Origin: Muribaculaceae bacterium Isolate-104 (HZI) | GTDB lineage: Bacteria > Bacteroidota > Bacteroidia > Bacteroidales > Muribaculaceae | Direction: 5' to 3' | Length of the DNA: 50,421 nt | Assembly (NCBI GenBank): GCA_003762715.1 | Contig: RIBJ01000062.1 | Location: 1 to 50,421 of the forward strand | Shown here: piece by piece, positions 6,946 to 14,524 of the stretch | How positions within the stretch are numbered: the stretch's first letter is position 1 | How the letters are laid out: the number at the start of each line of letters is the position of its first letter | Made by a program: the position numbers and the translations under genes | The notes under the pieces: model-generated | What the model saw: only the letters and a program-made list of their open reading frames with translations | The model's database searches: none | Told to the model about the DNA's origin: nothing

Positions 6946-8025
6946 ATGCGAGACCAAATAGCAGAATATCTCAAGGACTTGACCATCAGTAACCGAAAAG
7001 AGTTATTTGATGTGTTGAATTTTATTGCGCCGCTTATAGACGGTTGGAGCCTTGCCCAACCCAAGTCAGGCAGAGAGATAATGCGATTTGCGTCAGCCAA
7101 AGCAAGAAAGTCCGCCTATGTTGATTTTACTATACCTAAGAAATCAGGCGGACAAAGAAAAATCAGTGCACCTGTAAAACCGTTGAAGGCTATACAGTCG
7201 GCAATAAACATACTTCTGCAATCCATATTCGTTCCTGACGAACATGCCACCGGCTTTGTATTAGAGAAAAGTGTCAGGGATAACGCCATGATACACGTGG
7301 GTCAAACCTGCATATTTAATACAGACCTCGAAAACTTCTTTCCGAGCATAACCAAACTTATGGTACGTCATGCTCTCTATCGGGAGCTTGGAAACAAACT
7401 GCAAAGCAATGAGGTAGTCAATATTATATGCCGAATATGCACCGTGCCTGACAGTTCGGGTATCGAAGTGCTTCCACAGGGCGCTCCGACATCGCCGGTG
7501 CTGTCCAATATAGTTCTCAAAAGCCTTGACAAAGATATGTCAAAACTTGCTGAAAGAATGGAATGTAAATATTCGCGTTATGCCGATGATATAACATTCA
7601 GTCATAGCAAATCAATTCGCAGAATGAGTCCTTTCTGGCAATCAAGAATTCATAATGTCATTGCGAAGTATGGACTCAAAGTGAATGAACAGAAGACAAA
7701 GACATTTGTACCAGGCACCCGTCGAGAGGTTACCGGAGTCGTTGTAAGCGATAAAATCAACGTCCCGCGCTCTTACATAAAACAGCTGCGAGTGCTTCTG
7801 CACTTGTGGGAGAAATATGGCTATGCACAGGCACAAATCATCTTTACAAGGAATTTCTGCAAGGGTATGGAAAAGAATCTTGCCAATGTAATAGATGGTA
7901 AAATTAACTATCTCGAAATGATAAAGGGCAAAGAAGACGCTACATATCGTAAGCTCAAAAGCAGGTTCAAATGTCTTCAGAGGAAAGAAAAACAAGGTAT
8001 AGTCAAAATACAAAAAGTTTTATGA
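6946..8025 (+). CDS. retron reverse transcriptase
   Basis: The 359-residue protein is a compact RT with retron hallmarks. It has NAMIH (113-117, the NAxxH motif of region X), motif A FNTDLENFF (catalytic D127), motif B PQGAPTSP (177-184), motif C YADD (212-215, catalytic aspartates), KYGLKVNEQKTK (motif D) and VTG (262-264, region Y, used in RNA recognition). There is no group II maturase domain and no nearby DGR template/variable repeat pair. The protein would reverse-transcribe the adjacent msd RNA into multicopy ssDNA. Its stop codon overlaps the next start as ATGA, so RT and hydrolase are coupled. Retrons are anti-phage toxin/antitoxin-like systems in which RT plus msDNA holds an effector in check. 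Confidence 0.93.
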   Translation: MRDQIAEYLKDLTISNRKELFDVLNFIAPLIDGWSLAQPKSGREIMRFASAKARKSAYVDFTIPKKSGGQRKISAPVKPLKAIQSAINILLQSIFVPDEHATGFVLEKSVRDNAMIHVGQTCIFNTDLENFFPSITKLMVRHALYRELGNKLQSNEVVNIICRICTVPDSSGIEVLPQGAPTSPVLSNIVLKSLDKDMSKLAERMECKYSRYADDITFSHSKSIRRMSPFWQSRIHNVIAKYGLKVNEQKTKTFVPGTRREVTGVVVSDKINVPRSYIKQLRVLLHLWEKYGYAQAQIIFTRNFCKGMEKNLANVIDGKINYLEMIKGKEDATYRKLKSRFKCLQRKEKQGIVKIQKVL

Positions 8026-8969
8026 ATATAATCTATCTACACGGACTTTCCTCGTCGGGACAGTCCAACACCGCAAAAAGACTTCGGGAGTTGCTTCCGG
8101 ACGACAATGTTGTCACTCCCGACATACCGGTCAGCCCCATAAAGGCACTTCAATTGCTACTGAGTCTTGCCGGAGAGTATCGGCCCGTCGACACAATCGT
8201 AATCGGCACATCTATGGGTGCTATGTATGCCTCTCAGATGAAAGGCTATCGCCGAATCCTTGTCAATCCCGCTTTTCACGTCTCAGACCTTCTGAAAGAA
8301 AACAAGGGAAAGAGGCTGCAATTCTTCTCAGAAAGAGAAGATGGCTGTGATTATTTCGATGTCTCGGAATCCTTGATTCATGAGTTTGAAGAAATGGAGA
8401 CCAACCTGTTCAATGTCAATGACGCTACTCCTAAATCGGTAATCGGGCTTTTTGGCGATAAAGACGAGCTATGCAACTGCCTGGATGAGTATCGGAATAA
8501 TTATTTTTACTGGTCAATTTTCGAAGGTGGTCATCGCCTTACTGAAAATGTAATTATGGATACCCTGCTCCCGTTAATCAACTGGTTCAGGAATCCGGAC
8601 TATACTTTTGAAAGAATCTGTTTACCGTTTGAGGAAGTAAGACCCGGCGACACCGGCTACATCGGCGAAATGGATAACAACGAGAATGCCTTCAAAATAT
8701 ATAAGAAGGGTATCGGACGTAAGCGGTATGAAGAAGTTGCGCGTGAGTATCAGGGCACTAAGCACTACGACGGACGTGAAATCAACTTGCATTTCCCGAC
8801 TCTTCCCGAAGGTGTAACCGAAGAATCGGCAGAACTTGTCTATGGCAATCGTTACTGCCAGACACCCTCAATAGAAATATACGGAGAGAACGGCGTTCAG
8901 GTTCCTTACGGAGACTTCATTATCAATGGTAAAATTATGGTCCATAGGTCCGGAGTGAATAATGACTAA
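8022..8969 (+). CDS. YqiA-like alpha/beta hydrolase, candidate retron effector
   Basis: The ATG at 8022 overlaps the RT stop (ATGA); a longer frame from 7971 is less likely. The 315-residue protein begins directly with the first strand and oxyanion motif IIYLHGLSSSG. It has the nucleophile elbow GTSMG (S64), an acid in FGDKDE (D146 or D148) and a histidine in EGGHRL (H171), so the YqiA/UPF0227-type esterase triad looks complete within about 190 residues. About 125 further residues (190-315) form a C-terminal region of unknown fold, with YGNRYCQTPSIEIYGENG and a short basic end. The extra domain may bind the RT, the msDNA or the RavA partner. The substrate is unknown (ester or thioester). It overlaps the RavA-like gene by 8 nt. 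Confidence 0.82.
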   Translation: MNIIYLHGLSSSGQSNTAKRLRELLPDDNVVTPDIPVSPIKALQLLLSLAGEYRPVDTIVIGTSMGAMYASQMKGYRRILVNPAFHVSDLLKENKGKRLQFFSEREDGCDYFDVSESLIHEFEEMETNLFNVNDATPKSVIGLFGDKDELCNCLDEYRNNYFYWSIFEGGHRLTENVIMDTLLPLINWFRNPDYTFERICLPFEEVRPGDTGYIGEMDNNENAFKIYKKGIGRKRYEEVAREYQGTKHYDGREINLHFPTLPEGVTEESAELVYGNRYCQTPSIEIYGENGVQVPYGDFIINGKIMVHRSGVNND

Positions 8970-10377
8970 TATCAAAAACCGAATCACGACAATATTGTCG
9001 CGCATGAAATATGGCACCATTGAGCGCGATGAGGCTCTTGCACTTAGTCTGCTAAGCGCTCTTGCCGGGGAGAGTATATTTCTCCTCGGATTGCCCGGTG
9101 TCGGTAAATCAATGATTGCGCGCCGATTGAAGTTGGCTTTCGACAAAGCCACCGTCTTTGAGTACCTGATGTCACGCTTCTCGACACCTGATGAGATTTT
9201 CGGACCCGTCAGCATCTCCAAACTCAAAGAGGAAGACTGTTATGAGCGCGTTACCTCCGGCTTCCTGCCCGAAGCAGAGGTGGTATTTCTCGATGAGATA
9301 TGGAAAGCCGGCCCCGCGATTCAAAACTCTCTTCTTACTGTTCTGAACGAAAAAATCTATCTTAACGGCAATCAAGAGTTACAGTTGCCACTCAAAGGCA
9401 TAATAGCCGCGTCAAATGAACTCCCGGCTAAAAACGAAGGTCTCGAAGCGCTATGGGATCGCTTCTTATTGCGATATGTAGTCAATCCTATTGATCAGAA
9501 ACAGAATTTTTTCAGACTACTCTCTGCAACTGCATCAGACTCTTCTCCAGAGGAATTTGAACCATTGACCCATGATGACTTCCTTTCACTGCAATCAGAG
9601 AGCCGTAAGGTGACTATCCCAGGACACATTCTTGAAATACTTTATACACTAAGAGAAAAACTGAACGAAAAGATAAACGATAAAGACGTGGTTACTGGCG
9701 AGCCAGACCCTGAGAATCTAAAGTATTACGTCTCTGACAGACGTTGGAAAAAAGCTGTCGGAGTCATGAAAATGTCGGCTTATCTTAATGGAAGATGTGA
9801 GATAGGTCTTTCAGACCTGCTTCTATTGTCGCACATGCTTTGGAATGATGAGCCTTCAATTCCGGTTGTAAAACAGATTATTGCCGAAAACGTTGTTGCG
9901 TCATTGTTCAGCGACATTTTGGAGCAATACAAAAGTTATAAACGACACGCGAATGTTGAGAATAACGACACACGTCTTTACTCTCCAGACCGAGAACACT
10001 ATATTATTCAATGTGATGATTCCCCACTGAAAATCAAAATCAAGGATTATCAACGTATGCAATCCTCTCCCGATGAAGTTTTCTTTGGTTCAGAGACTAC
10101 AGACAGTACCCTTATGCTTCGTTCCCGGGGACAGTTCGTGATGAAGTTTGTAAAAGACGGTGTCATTTGTATCAACAACTATAACTATTTTCTGCGGACA
10201 GAGTCTGATAATCAGTTCAGTAAAGATTTTATCGCAGAGATTGGAGATACAATTGACGGCATTGCAAACAAACTATATGTTGAAATGAATCATAATCCTT
10301 TCATTGCGAATTCCGATTTATATACACCCATAAAAGAAGTTGTTGCAGTCTATAGAACAAGAATAGATTTGATGTGA
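8962..10377 (+). CDS. ravA: RavA-type MoxR AAA+ ATPase
   Basis: This 471-residue protein closely follows E. coli RavA. It has Walker A GLPGVGKS (43-50), the segment EYLMSRFSTPDEIFGP (68-82), Walker B VVFLDE (107-112), sensor-1 AASNE (149-153), a likely arginine finger at R167 or R171, and the RavA-like SDRRWKKAVGVMKMSAYLNGR in the lid region. About 190 C-terminal residues replace the LARA and triple-helical region of RavA (498 aa) and are not recognisable by eye. MoxR ATPases remodel or mature partners together with VWA proteins. Start and stop both overlap neighbours, so it belongs to the retron transcript. The symbol is by homology; the cellular role here is unknown. Confidence 0.88.
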   Translation: MTNIKNRITTILSRMKYGTIERDEALALSLLSALAGESIFLLGLPGVGKSMIARRLKLAFDKATVFEYLMSRFSTPDEIFGPVSISKLKEEDCYERVTSGFLPEAEVVFLDEIWKAGPAIQNSLLTVLNEKIYLNGNQELQLPLKGIIAASNELPAKNEGLEALWDRFLLRYVVNPIDQKQNFFRLLSATASDSSPEEFEPLTHDDFLSLQSESRKVTIPGHILEILYTLREKLNEKINDKDVVTGEPDPENLKYYVSDRRWKKAVGVMKMSAYLNGRCEIGLSDLLLLSHMLWNDEPSIPVVKQIIAENVVASLFSDILEQYKSYKRHANVENNDTRLYSPDREHYIIQCDDSPLKIKIKDYQRMQSSPDEVFFGSETTDSTLMLRSRGQFVMKFVKDGVICINNYNYFLRTESDNQFSKDFIAEIGDTIDGIANKLYVEMNHNPFIANSDLYTPIKEVVAVYRTRIDLM

Positions 10378-11825
10378 TGAAAAAGCAACATCTGACATAT
10401 CTGCGCAGAACCATTGGCATAGCCTCTTCCATAAAGGTAGGAGCAAGAATGTTTGAAATAATTGGCAAAATGAAGGCTGGCAAGATTCCTGTTTATCAGA
10501 TGATACGGGATATTGTCTGTGATTCACGCTTTTACTGCGTTGTGGAGGATGACCTGTTCTGGAAAAATTACGCGACGGCAGTCATTCGCCATTTTATTGA
10601 TTCTCTTTCGTCGGAAGACTGGGAAAATGAAGAGCAAAGAACCGGGAAAAAGGAAGATTTCCTGAACGCATGGCTATCCAAGCACATACTGCCGCTAAAC
10701 GTTGAAGAGAAAAAAAGAATTGCAAAATCCATGCAGCTTACCGCCGGTGACTCCGGCAAACCGATACCTCTTGGCGAAGATTGCATGGATGGAACAGGGG
10801 AACAAAGTGAAGAAGGACAAGATGTCCAGATAGAATCCGGCATCACAGATAAATCCGATAGTCCGGATAAAATCGGTGAATCACTACCTGAAGATATTGC
10901 AAACTATGCACAGTCTTCAAAAGGGAGTTCTCCTGGCATGGAGACCGAAAGTCACCGGGCGGAAGCCGAATATCTTAAACAACTTGATCCGACAATCGTT
11001 GAACTTGCCAAGCAGATAGGTCGCAGCGGCGGCATGAATCACGTGGTTTCCGGTAAATTTCAGTCAGCCTCACGCAGCGACATAAGCGGCGTAACCATCG
11101 GTAATGACCTCAATTGCCTGTTGCCGTCAGAACTTGCCCTTTTAGGAGCAAAATCTACGGAAAACCTGTTTTACCAGCGATATGTTCAGAATCGTCTTCA
11201 ACTGTTTTCATCAGCATCACACTCATTTGAGGTTGCCAATGATAAATCAGGACCAATCTATATATGCGTTGACACAAGCGGCTCCATGACTGGAACCCCG
11301 GAGGTGGCAGCAAAAACACTGGCTCTCGCTGTTGCTATTGTGGCTCAGCGAGATAGAAGACCAATCTGCATGATAACCTACTCCCATAATCTTTCATTTT
11401 TTATCCTCACAAATTTGCACCGCCAGCGCAAAAAATTCCTTGCATTCCTGTCTCATTCTTACGACGGCGGCAACAACGAAAACAAACTTTTTTATTTTAT
11501 TTTCAAGAAGTTGCCGTCAATTTCCAAGTATAGACTCTTTGCTAATGCATTCAAAGGGGCTGACATACTTATAATATCCGACTTTATCTGGAGTTATATT
11601 TCCAATGAAAACATGCAACTGATTCAAAAGGCACGCAATGAGGGTATGAAGTTTTACGGCTTGGGGATTGATGTCAGAGAACATCAACTCGATGCGTCAG
11701 ATAATCCGAACAAATATAACGATGAAATCCGCGATGGTTATACATTCCTGAAACAATGCGATTATCGTTATCTGTACGAGAATGGTTCAGTTTTTGAGTA
11801 TATTGAAAAGCCCTTGGTTATATGA
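10377..11825 (+). CDS. viaA: ViaA-type VWA-domain protein
   Basis: I start at ATG 10377, whose A is the last base of the RavA stop; a GTG at 10374 is an alternative. The 482-residue length matches E. coli ViaA (483). The N-terminal half is helical and charged, with a low-complexity acidic linker (about 125-195, rich in Glu, Asp, Gly and Ser). The C-terminal VWA domain starts near 290 with IYICVDTSGSMTGTPEVAAK, giving the MIDAS DxSxS at 299-303, and continues with RRPICMITYS and an ILIISDFIW strand. ViaA stimulates RavA ATPase, and the VWA domain probably recruits the substrate. It overlaps the last small gene by ATGA. Confidence 0.88.
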   Translation: MKKQHLTYLRRTIGIASSIKVGARMFEIIGKMKAGKIPVYQMIRDIVCDSRFYCVVEDDLFWKNYATAVIRHFIDSLSSEDWENEEQRTGKKEDFLNAWLSKHILPLNVEEKKRIAKSMQLTAGDSGKPIPLGEDCMDGTGEQSEEGQDVQIESGITDKSDSPDKIGESLPEDIANYAQSSKGSSPGMETESHRAEAEYLKQLDPTIVELAKQIGRSGGMNHVVSGKFQSASRSDISGVTIGNDLNCLLPSELALLGAKSTENLFYQRYVQNRLQLFSSASHSFEVANDKSGPIYICVDTSGSMTGTPEVAAKTLALAVAIVAQRDRRPICMITYSHNLSFFILTNLHRQRKKFLAFLSHSYDGGNNENKLFYFIFKKLPSISKYRLFANAFKGADILIISDFIWSYISNENMQLIQKARNEGMKFYGLGIDVREHQLDASDNPNKYNDEIRDGYTFLKQCDYRYLYENGSVFEYIEKPLVI

Positions 11826-12040
11826 GACTTAAAATGAGACTTGAAGATGCGATGGTCTATGCTCTTGCCACCGCCGGATATGGAATGACAACACAACGGA
11901 TAGCGGAAGTTATCAATAATGAAAAACTCCACATTCGTGTTGACGGCAACCCCGTCACCGATAAACAAGTCTATGCCGCAGTGTGCCGCCACCCGGAAAC
12001 CTTTGTCAAAGAAGGCGGTCGCATTTTGCTTTCAATGTAG
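11822..12040 (+). CDS. 72-aa winged-helix-like (HARE-HTH-like) protein
   Basis: The small protein has a helix LEDAMVYALATAG, a second helix TTQRIAEVINNEK, a helix around DKQVYAAVCRHPETF and a final strand FVKEGGRILLS. That order and the ending resemble a minimal winged helix of the HARE-HTH kind, which often joins nucleic-acid-targeting conflict systems. I cannot exclude another HTH family. The ATG at 11822 overlaps the ViaA stop; a second Met at residue 5 could also serve. As the fifth coupled gene it may be a DNA- or msDNA-binding adaptor. Confidence 0.6.
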   Translation: MRLKMRLEDAMVYALATAGYGMTTQRIAEVINNEKLHIRVDGNPVTDKQVYAAVCRHPETFVKEGGRILLSM

Positions 12041-12131
12041 AAATTGTTGACCTGTAATTGCCATTTTTTTCATTCCGATATAAACGATACCTCGGAATTT
12101 ATTTGTAAAATTGCTTCATATACCAAATTTA

Positions 12132-12296
12132 TTAAGAGTATGTTTACTTTTGGCTTATGTTAAGAAGCGGATTTCAGAGTATGTTTGGAGATTGAGAGAA
12201 GGAGTTATGGGGTTCCATAATGACTGAACGAAATCTTCAAACTGACCTGAAAGGCATCTAAAGATTTCATAAAGTTAAAAGTAAACATACTCTTAA
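12132..12296. mobile_element. MITE-like element, 16-bp inverted ends, flanking TTAA
   Basis: GAGTATGTTTACTTTT (12136-12151) is the exact reverse complement of 12277-12292. Both are flanked outside by TTAA (12132-12135 and 12293-12296), giving a 20-bp perfect inverted repeat overall, with the TTAA possibly a target duplication. The 157-bp core has no coding capacity and contains a partial copy of the end (GAGTATGTTT at 12177-12186). It lies between the retron operon and pbpC, which converge here. It could be a transposase-dependent MITE, or an unusually long bidirectional terminator. Confidence 0.55.
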
Positions 12297-12310
12297 CGAT
12301 TGGGACAAAA

Positions 12311-14524
12311 TTATTTGATGACTATCTCTACTGTTTTTTGGGCGCCATAATTATCAAATATTGTAAGTTTATGAACACCGATAGATGGTGTGATTTGCAC
12401 TTGATGAATATCTCTTGTCGAACCTATGAAATTATTATCAAGGTGCCAGAAAAGTTCTGCACTTGAGCTTGAGTGGGCAGCTTTACAAATTAGCTGTGAT
12501 TGACTATTGTCGGCTCTTCGAGGCAACGAAACAACTGCTCCATTAGCAGGGTAAATGAATCGCATACTTGATTCTGAATCATATTTATTTACCGGTGGCT
12601 CAATGTAGTCGGCATGAGATTGGATGTAATAATATTTATGCACCGGGGGCAACTGAAAAAATGATTTCATAACCGTTGGTTCAGAGGCATCAGCCACGCG
12701 ACGCAATCCGTCGATAGAAATAGGGATTTCCGTGCAATATGGACATTCCTTGCTTTTTGACCCGTTTTGAGCTATTCGTTCTATTCGAGTGGCCTTACAA
12801 TACTTACAGGCACGATGCCCTGAATGAATGCAAATCTGTTCTTTTTTGCCTTGAGGCTCTTTGAACCAGCCGCATGAAGGTAGCAGATTGAAAATATCGA
12901 ACATAACAGGACCGGCAGTCCTTGCTCCGGTCAAATCAGCTACTCCGCTTCCATCTGCATTTCCAGTCCATACTCCAACAACATATTCCGGGGTAATTCC
13001 GATTGCCCAACCATCTCGAGCACCATAACTTGTTCCGGTTTTCCATGCAATATTCTGAACGGAACCGGCACGACTCCAATCAAGTTGATCCGGACGGTTT
13101 ACTTCACGCATCGCATCAAGCATTTGATAGATTGCAATACTATCGTTCAATGGAAAATCTTTGTTGAACTTTGCTAAATTAGCATAGCAATTCACAACGT
13201 CCTTTAATGAAACCTCAGCTCCACCCAGTATCAAAGATAGCCCGTATTTGTCAGGAGACTTTGAAATGGTACTCAATCCGCATTTTTGTAGTAATGATGC
13301 GAAACGAGATACACCAAATTCCTTTAATAGCCATACATTGGGTATATTTAACGAGAGTGCCAATGCGCTCTTTGCGTCCACAACACCCGAATAGCTGCCA
13401 TCAAAATTTTTAGGTACAAATCCCCCAAAATCCGTAGGGATATCCGGAAGAATCGTATTCTCCAAGATTACACCTTCTTGTATAGATGCACAATATAGCA
13501 AGGGCTTCAATATACTACCCGAAGAACGGGGAGCATTGGCAATGTCAACCCATTTGCCGGAGCGGTCAGACTTCATATCAGCATTACCGCAATAGGCGAC
13601 TATTTGATTTGTCGCGACTTCCATAATCATGGCAGAAAGGTCGTTGATACCTGACAATGAAAGATCATTCCTCCAATGGGCACATACAGCTTCCAACCGT
13701 TTCTGCAGAGAAAAATCTATTGCCGTTCTTGTATATCTGCCGTGGCTTATCTTATTGAAATGCGCCACATAGTGAGGTGCTATCTGAGGCATATTATAGG
13801 GCTTCCCAATAAGCGGCTCTTCAACCGAAAGTTCATATTCATCTTCCGTCAAGTCCCCTTTATCATACAGACGTTTCAGTAATCGATTGCGCTTGGCAAG
13901 TAATTTTTCGCGGTTTTTTGCGAGATGAATTGAAGACGGAGCATTCTGAAGAACTGCAAGAGTTGCAGCTTCAGCCCAAGACATTTCGTTACCGTTATTG
14001 CCCAAATAGCGCCAGACAGCAGCATCTATCCCGACGACATTTCCACCAAAAGGAGCATGGGCTGCATATAATCTCAGAATCTCATACTTTGAATACCGCA
14101 ATTCAAGTCGGGTTGCCATGAATATCTCAATTAACTTTTCAAGAATATTCCTTTTGCCTTGTCGATGAAGTCGGATTGTCTGCATTGTAATTGTACTACC
14201 ACCACTTACAACGCGCCGGTTTGAGATATTCTGCCAAAACGCTCGACATATACCTCGCATACTTACGCCATAATGGGTATAGAAAGTCCGATCCTCATAT
14301 TCAATTACAGCCTTAGCAAACTTATCGGGAATTGAGTCAGAGGGAGGAAATCTCCATTGACCGTCATCAGCTACTCGTGCGCCCAATAATTCGCCACTTT
14401 CAGCCGTAACAACTGTTGAATATGGAGTATTGTTGAATAACTGTTTTGGTAGACACAACAGCCATACCAGCAGGATAACTCCCGCTGATATAGCCATCGC
14501 TATTTTTATGTCTTTTCGTTTCAT
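12311..14524 (-). CDS. pbpC: penicillin-binding protein 1C
   Basis: This 737-residue protein has one N-terminal membrane anchor (about 8-25) and a GT51 glycosyltransferase domain with EYEDRTFYTHYGV (catalytic Glu in E77-D78) and SGGSTITMQ. A transpeptidase domain follows with SILK (S337-K340), SLN (391-393) and KTG (495-497), then the C-terminal BiPBP_C region. A cysteine-rich insert after the transpeptidase (CIHSGHRACKYC and CPYC) could bind zinc. It polymerises and cross-links peptidoglycan in the periplasm. Its ATG overlaps the stop of the alpha-2-macroglobulin gene, the standard pairing for PbpC. Confidence 0.95.
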   Translation of the reverse strand: MKRKDIKIAMAISAGVILLVWLLCLPKQLFNNTPYSTVVTAESGELLGARVADDGQWRFPPSDSIPDKFAKAVIEYEDRTFYTHYGVSMRGICRAFWQNISNRRVVSGGSTITMQTIRLHRQGKRNILEKLIEIFMATRLELRYSKYEILRLYAAHAPFGGNVVGIDAAVWRYLGNNGNEMSWAEAATLAVLQNAPSSIHLAKNREKLLAKRNRLLKRLYDKGDLTEDEYELSVEEPLIGKPYNMPQIAPHYVAHFNKISHGRYTRTAIDFSLQKRLEAVCAHWRNDLSLSGINDLSAMIMEVATNQIVAYCGNADMKSDRSGKWVDIANAPRSSGSILKPLLYCASIQEGVILENTILPDIPTDFGGFVPKNFDGSYSGVVDAKSALALSLNIPNVWLLKEFGVSRFASLLQKCGLSTISKSPDKYGLSLILGGAEVSLKDVVNCYANLAKFNKDFPLNDSIAIYQMLDAMREVNRPDQLDWSRAGSVQNIAWKTGTSYGARDGWAIGITPEYVVGVWTGNADGSGVADLTGARTAGPVMFDIFNLLPSCGWFKEPQGKKEQICIHSGHRACKYCKATRIERIAQNGSKSKECPYCTEIPISIDGLRRVADASEPTVMKSFFQLPPVHKYYYIQSHADYIEPPVNKYDSESSMRFIYPANGAVVSLPRRADNSQSQLICKAAHSSSSAELFWHLDNNFIGSTRDIHQVQITPSIGVHKLTIFDNYGAQKTVEIVIK

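Noticed and set aside
6946-8025. Group II intron maturase or diversity-generating retroelement RT
   Set aside because: The RT has retron NAxxH and VTG motifs, no maturase or HNH domain, an adjacent a1/a2-bounded ncRNA, and no template/variable repeat pair was seen nearby.
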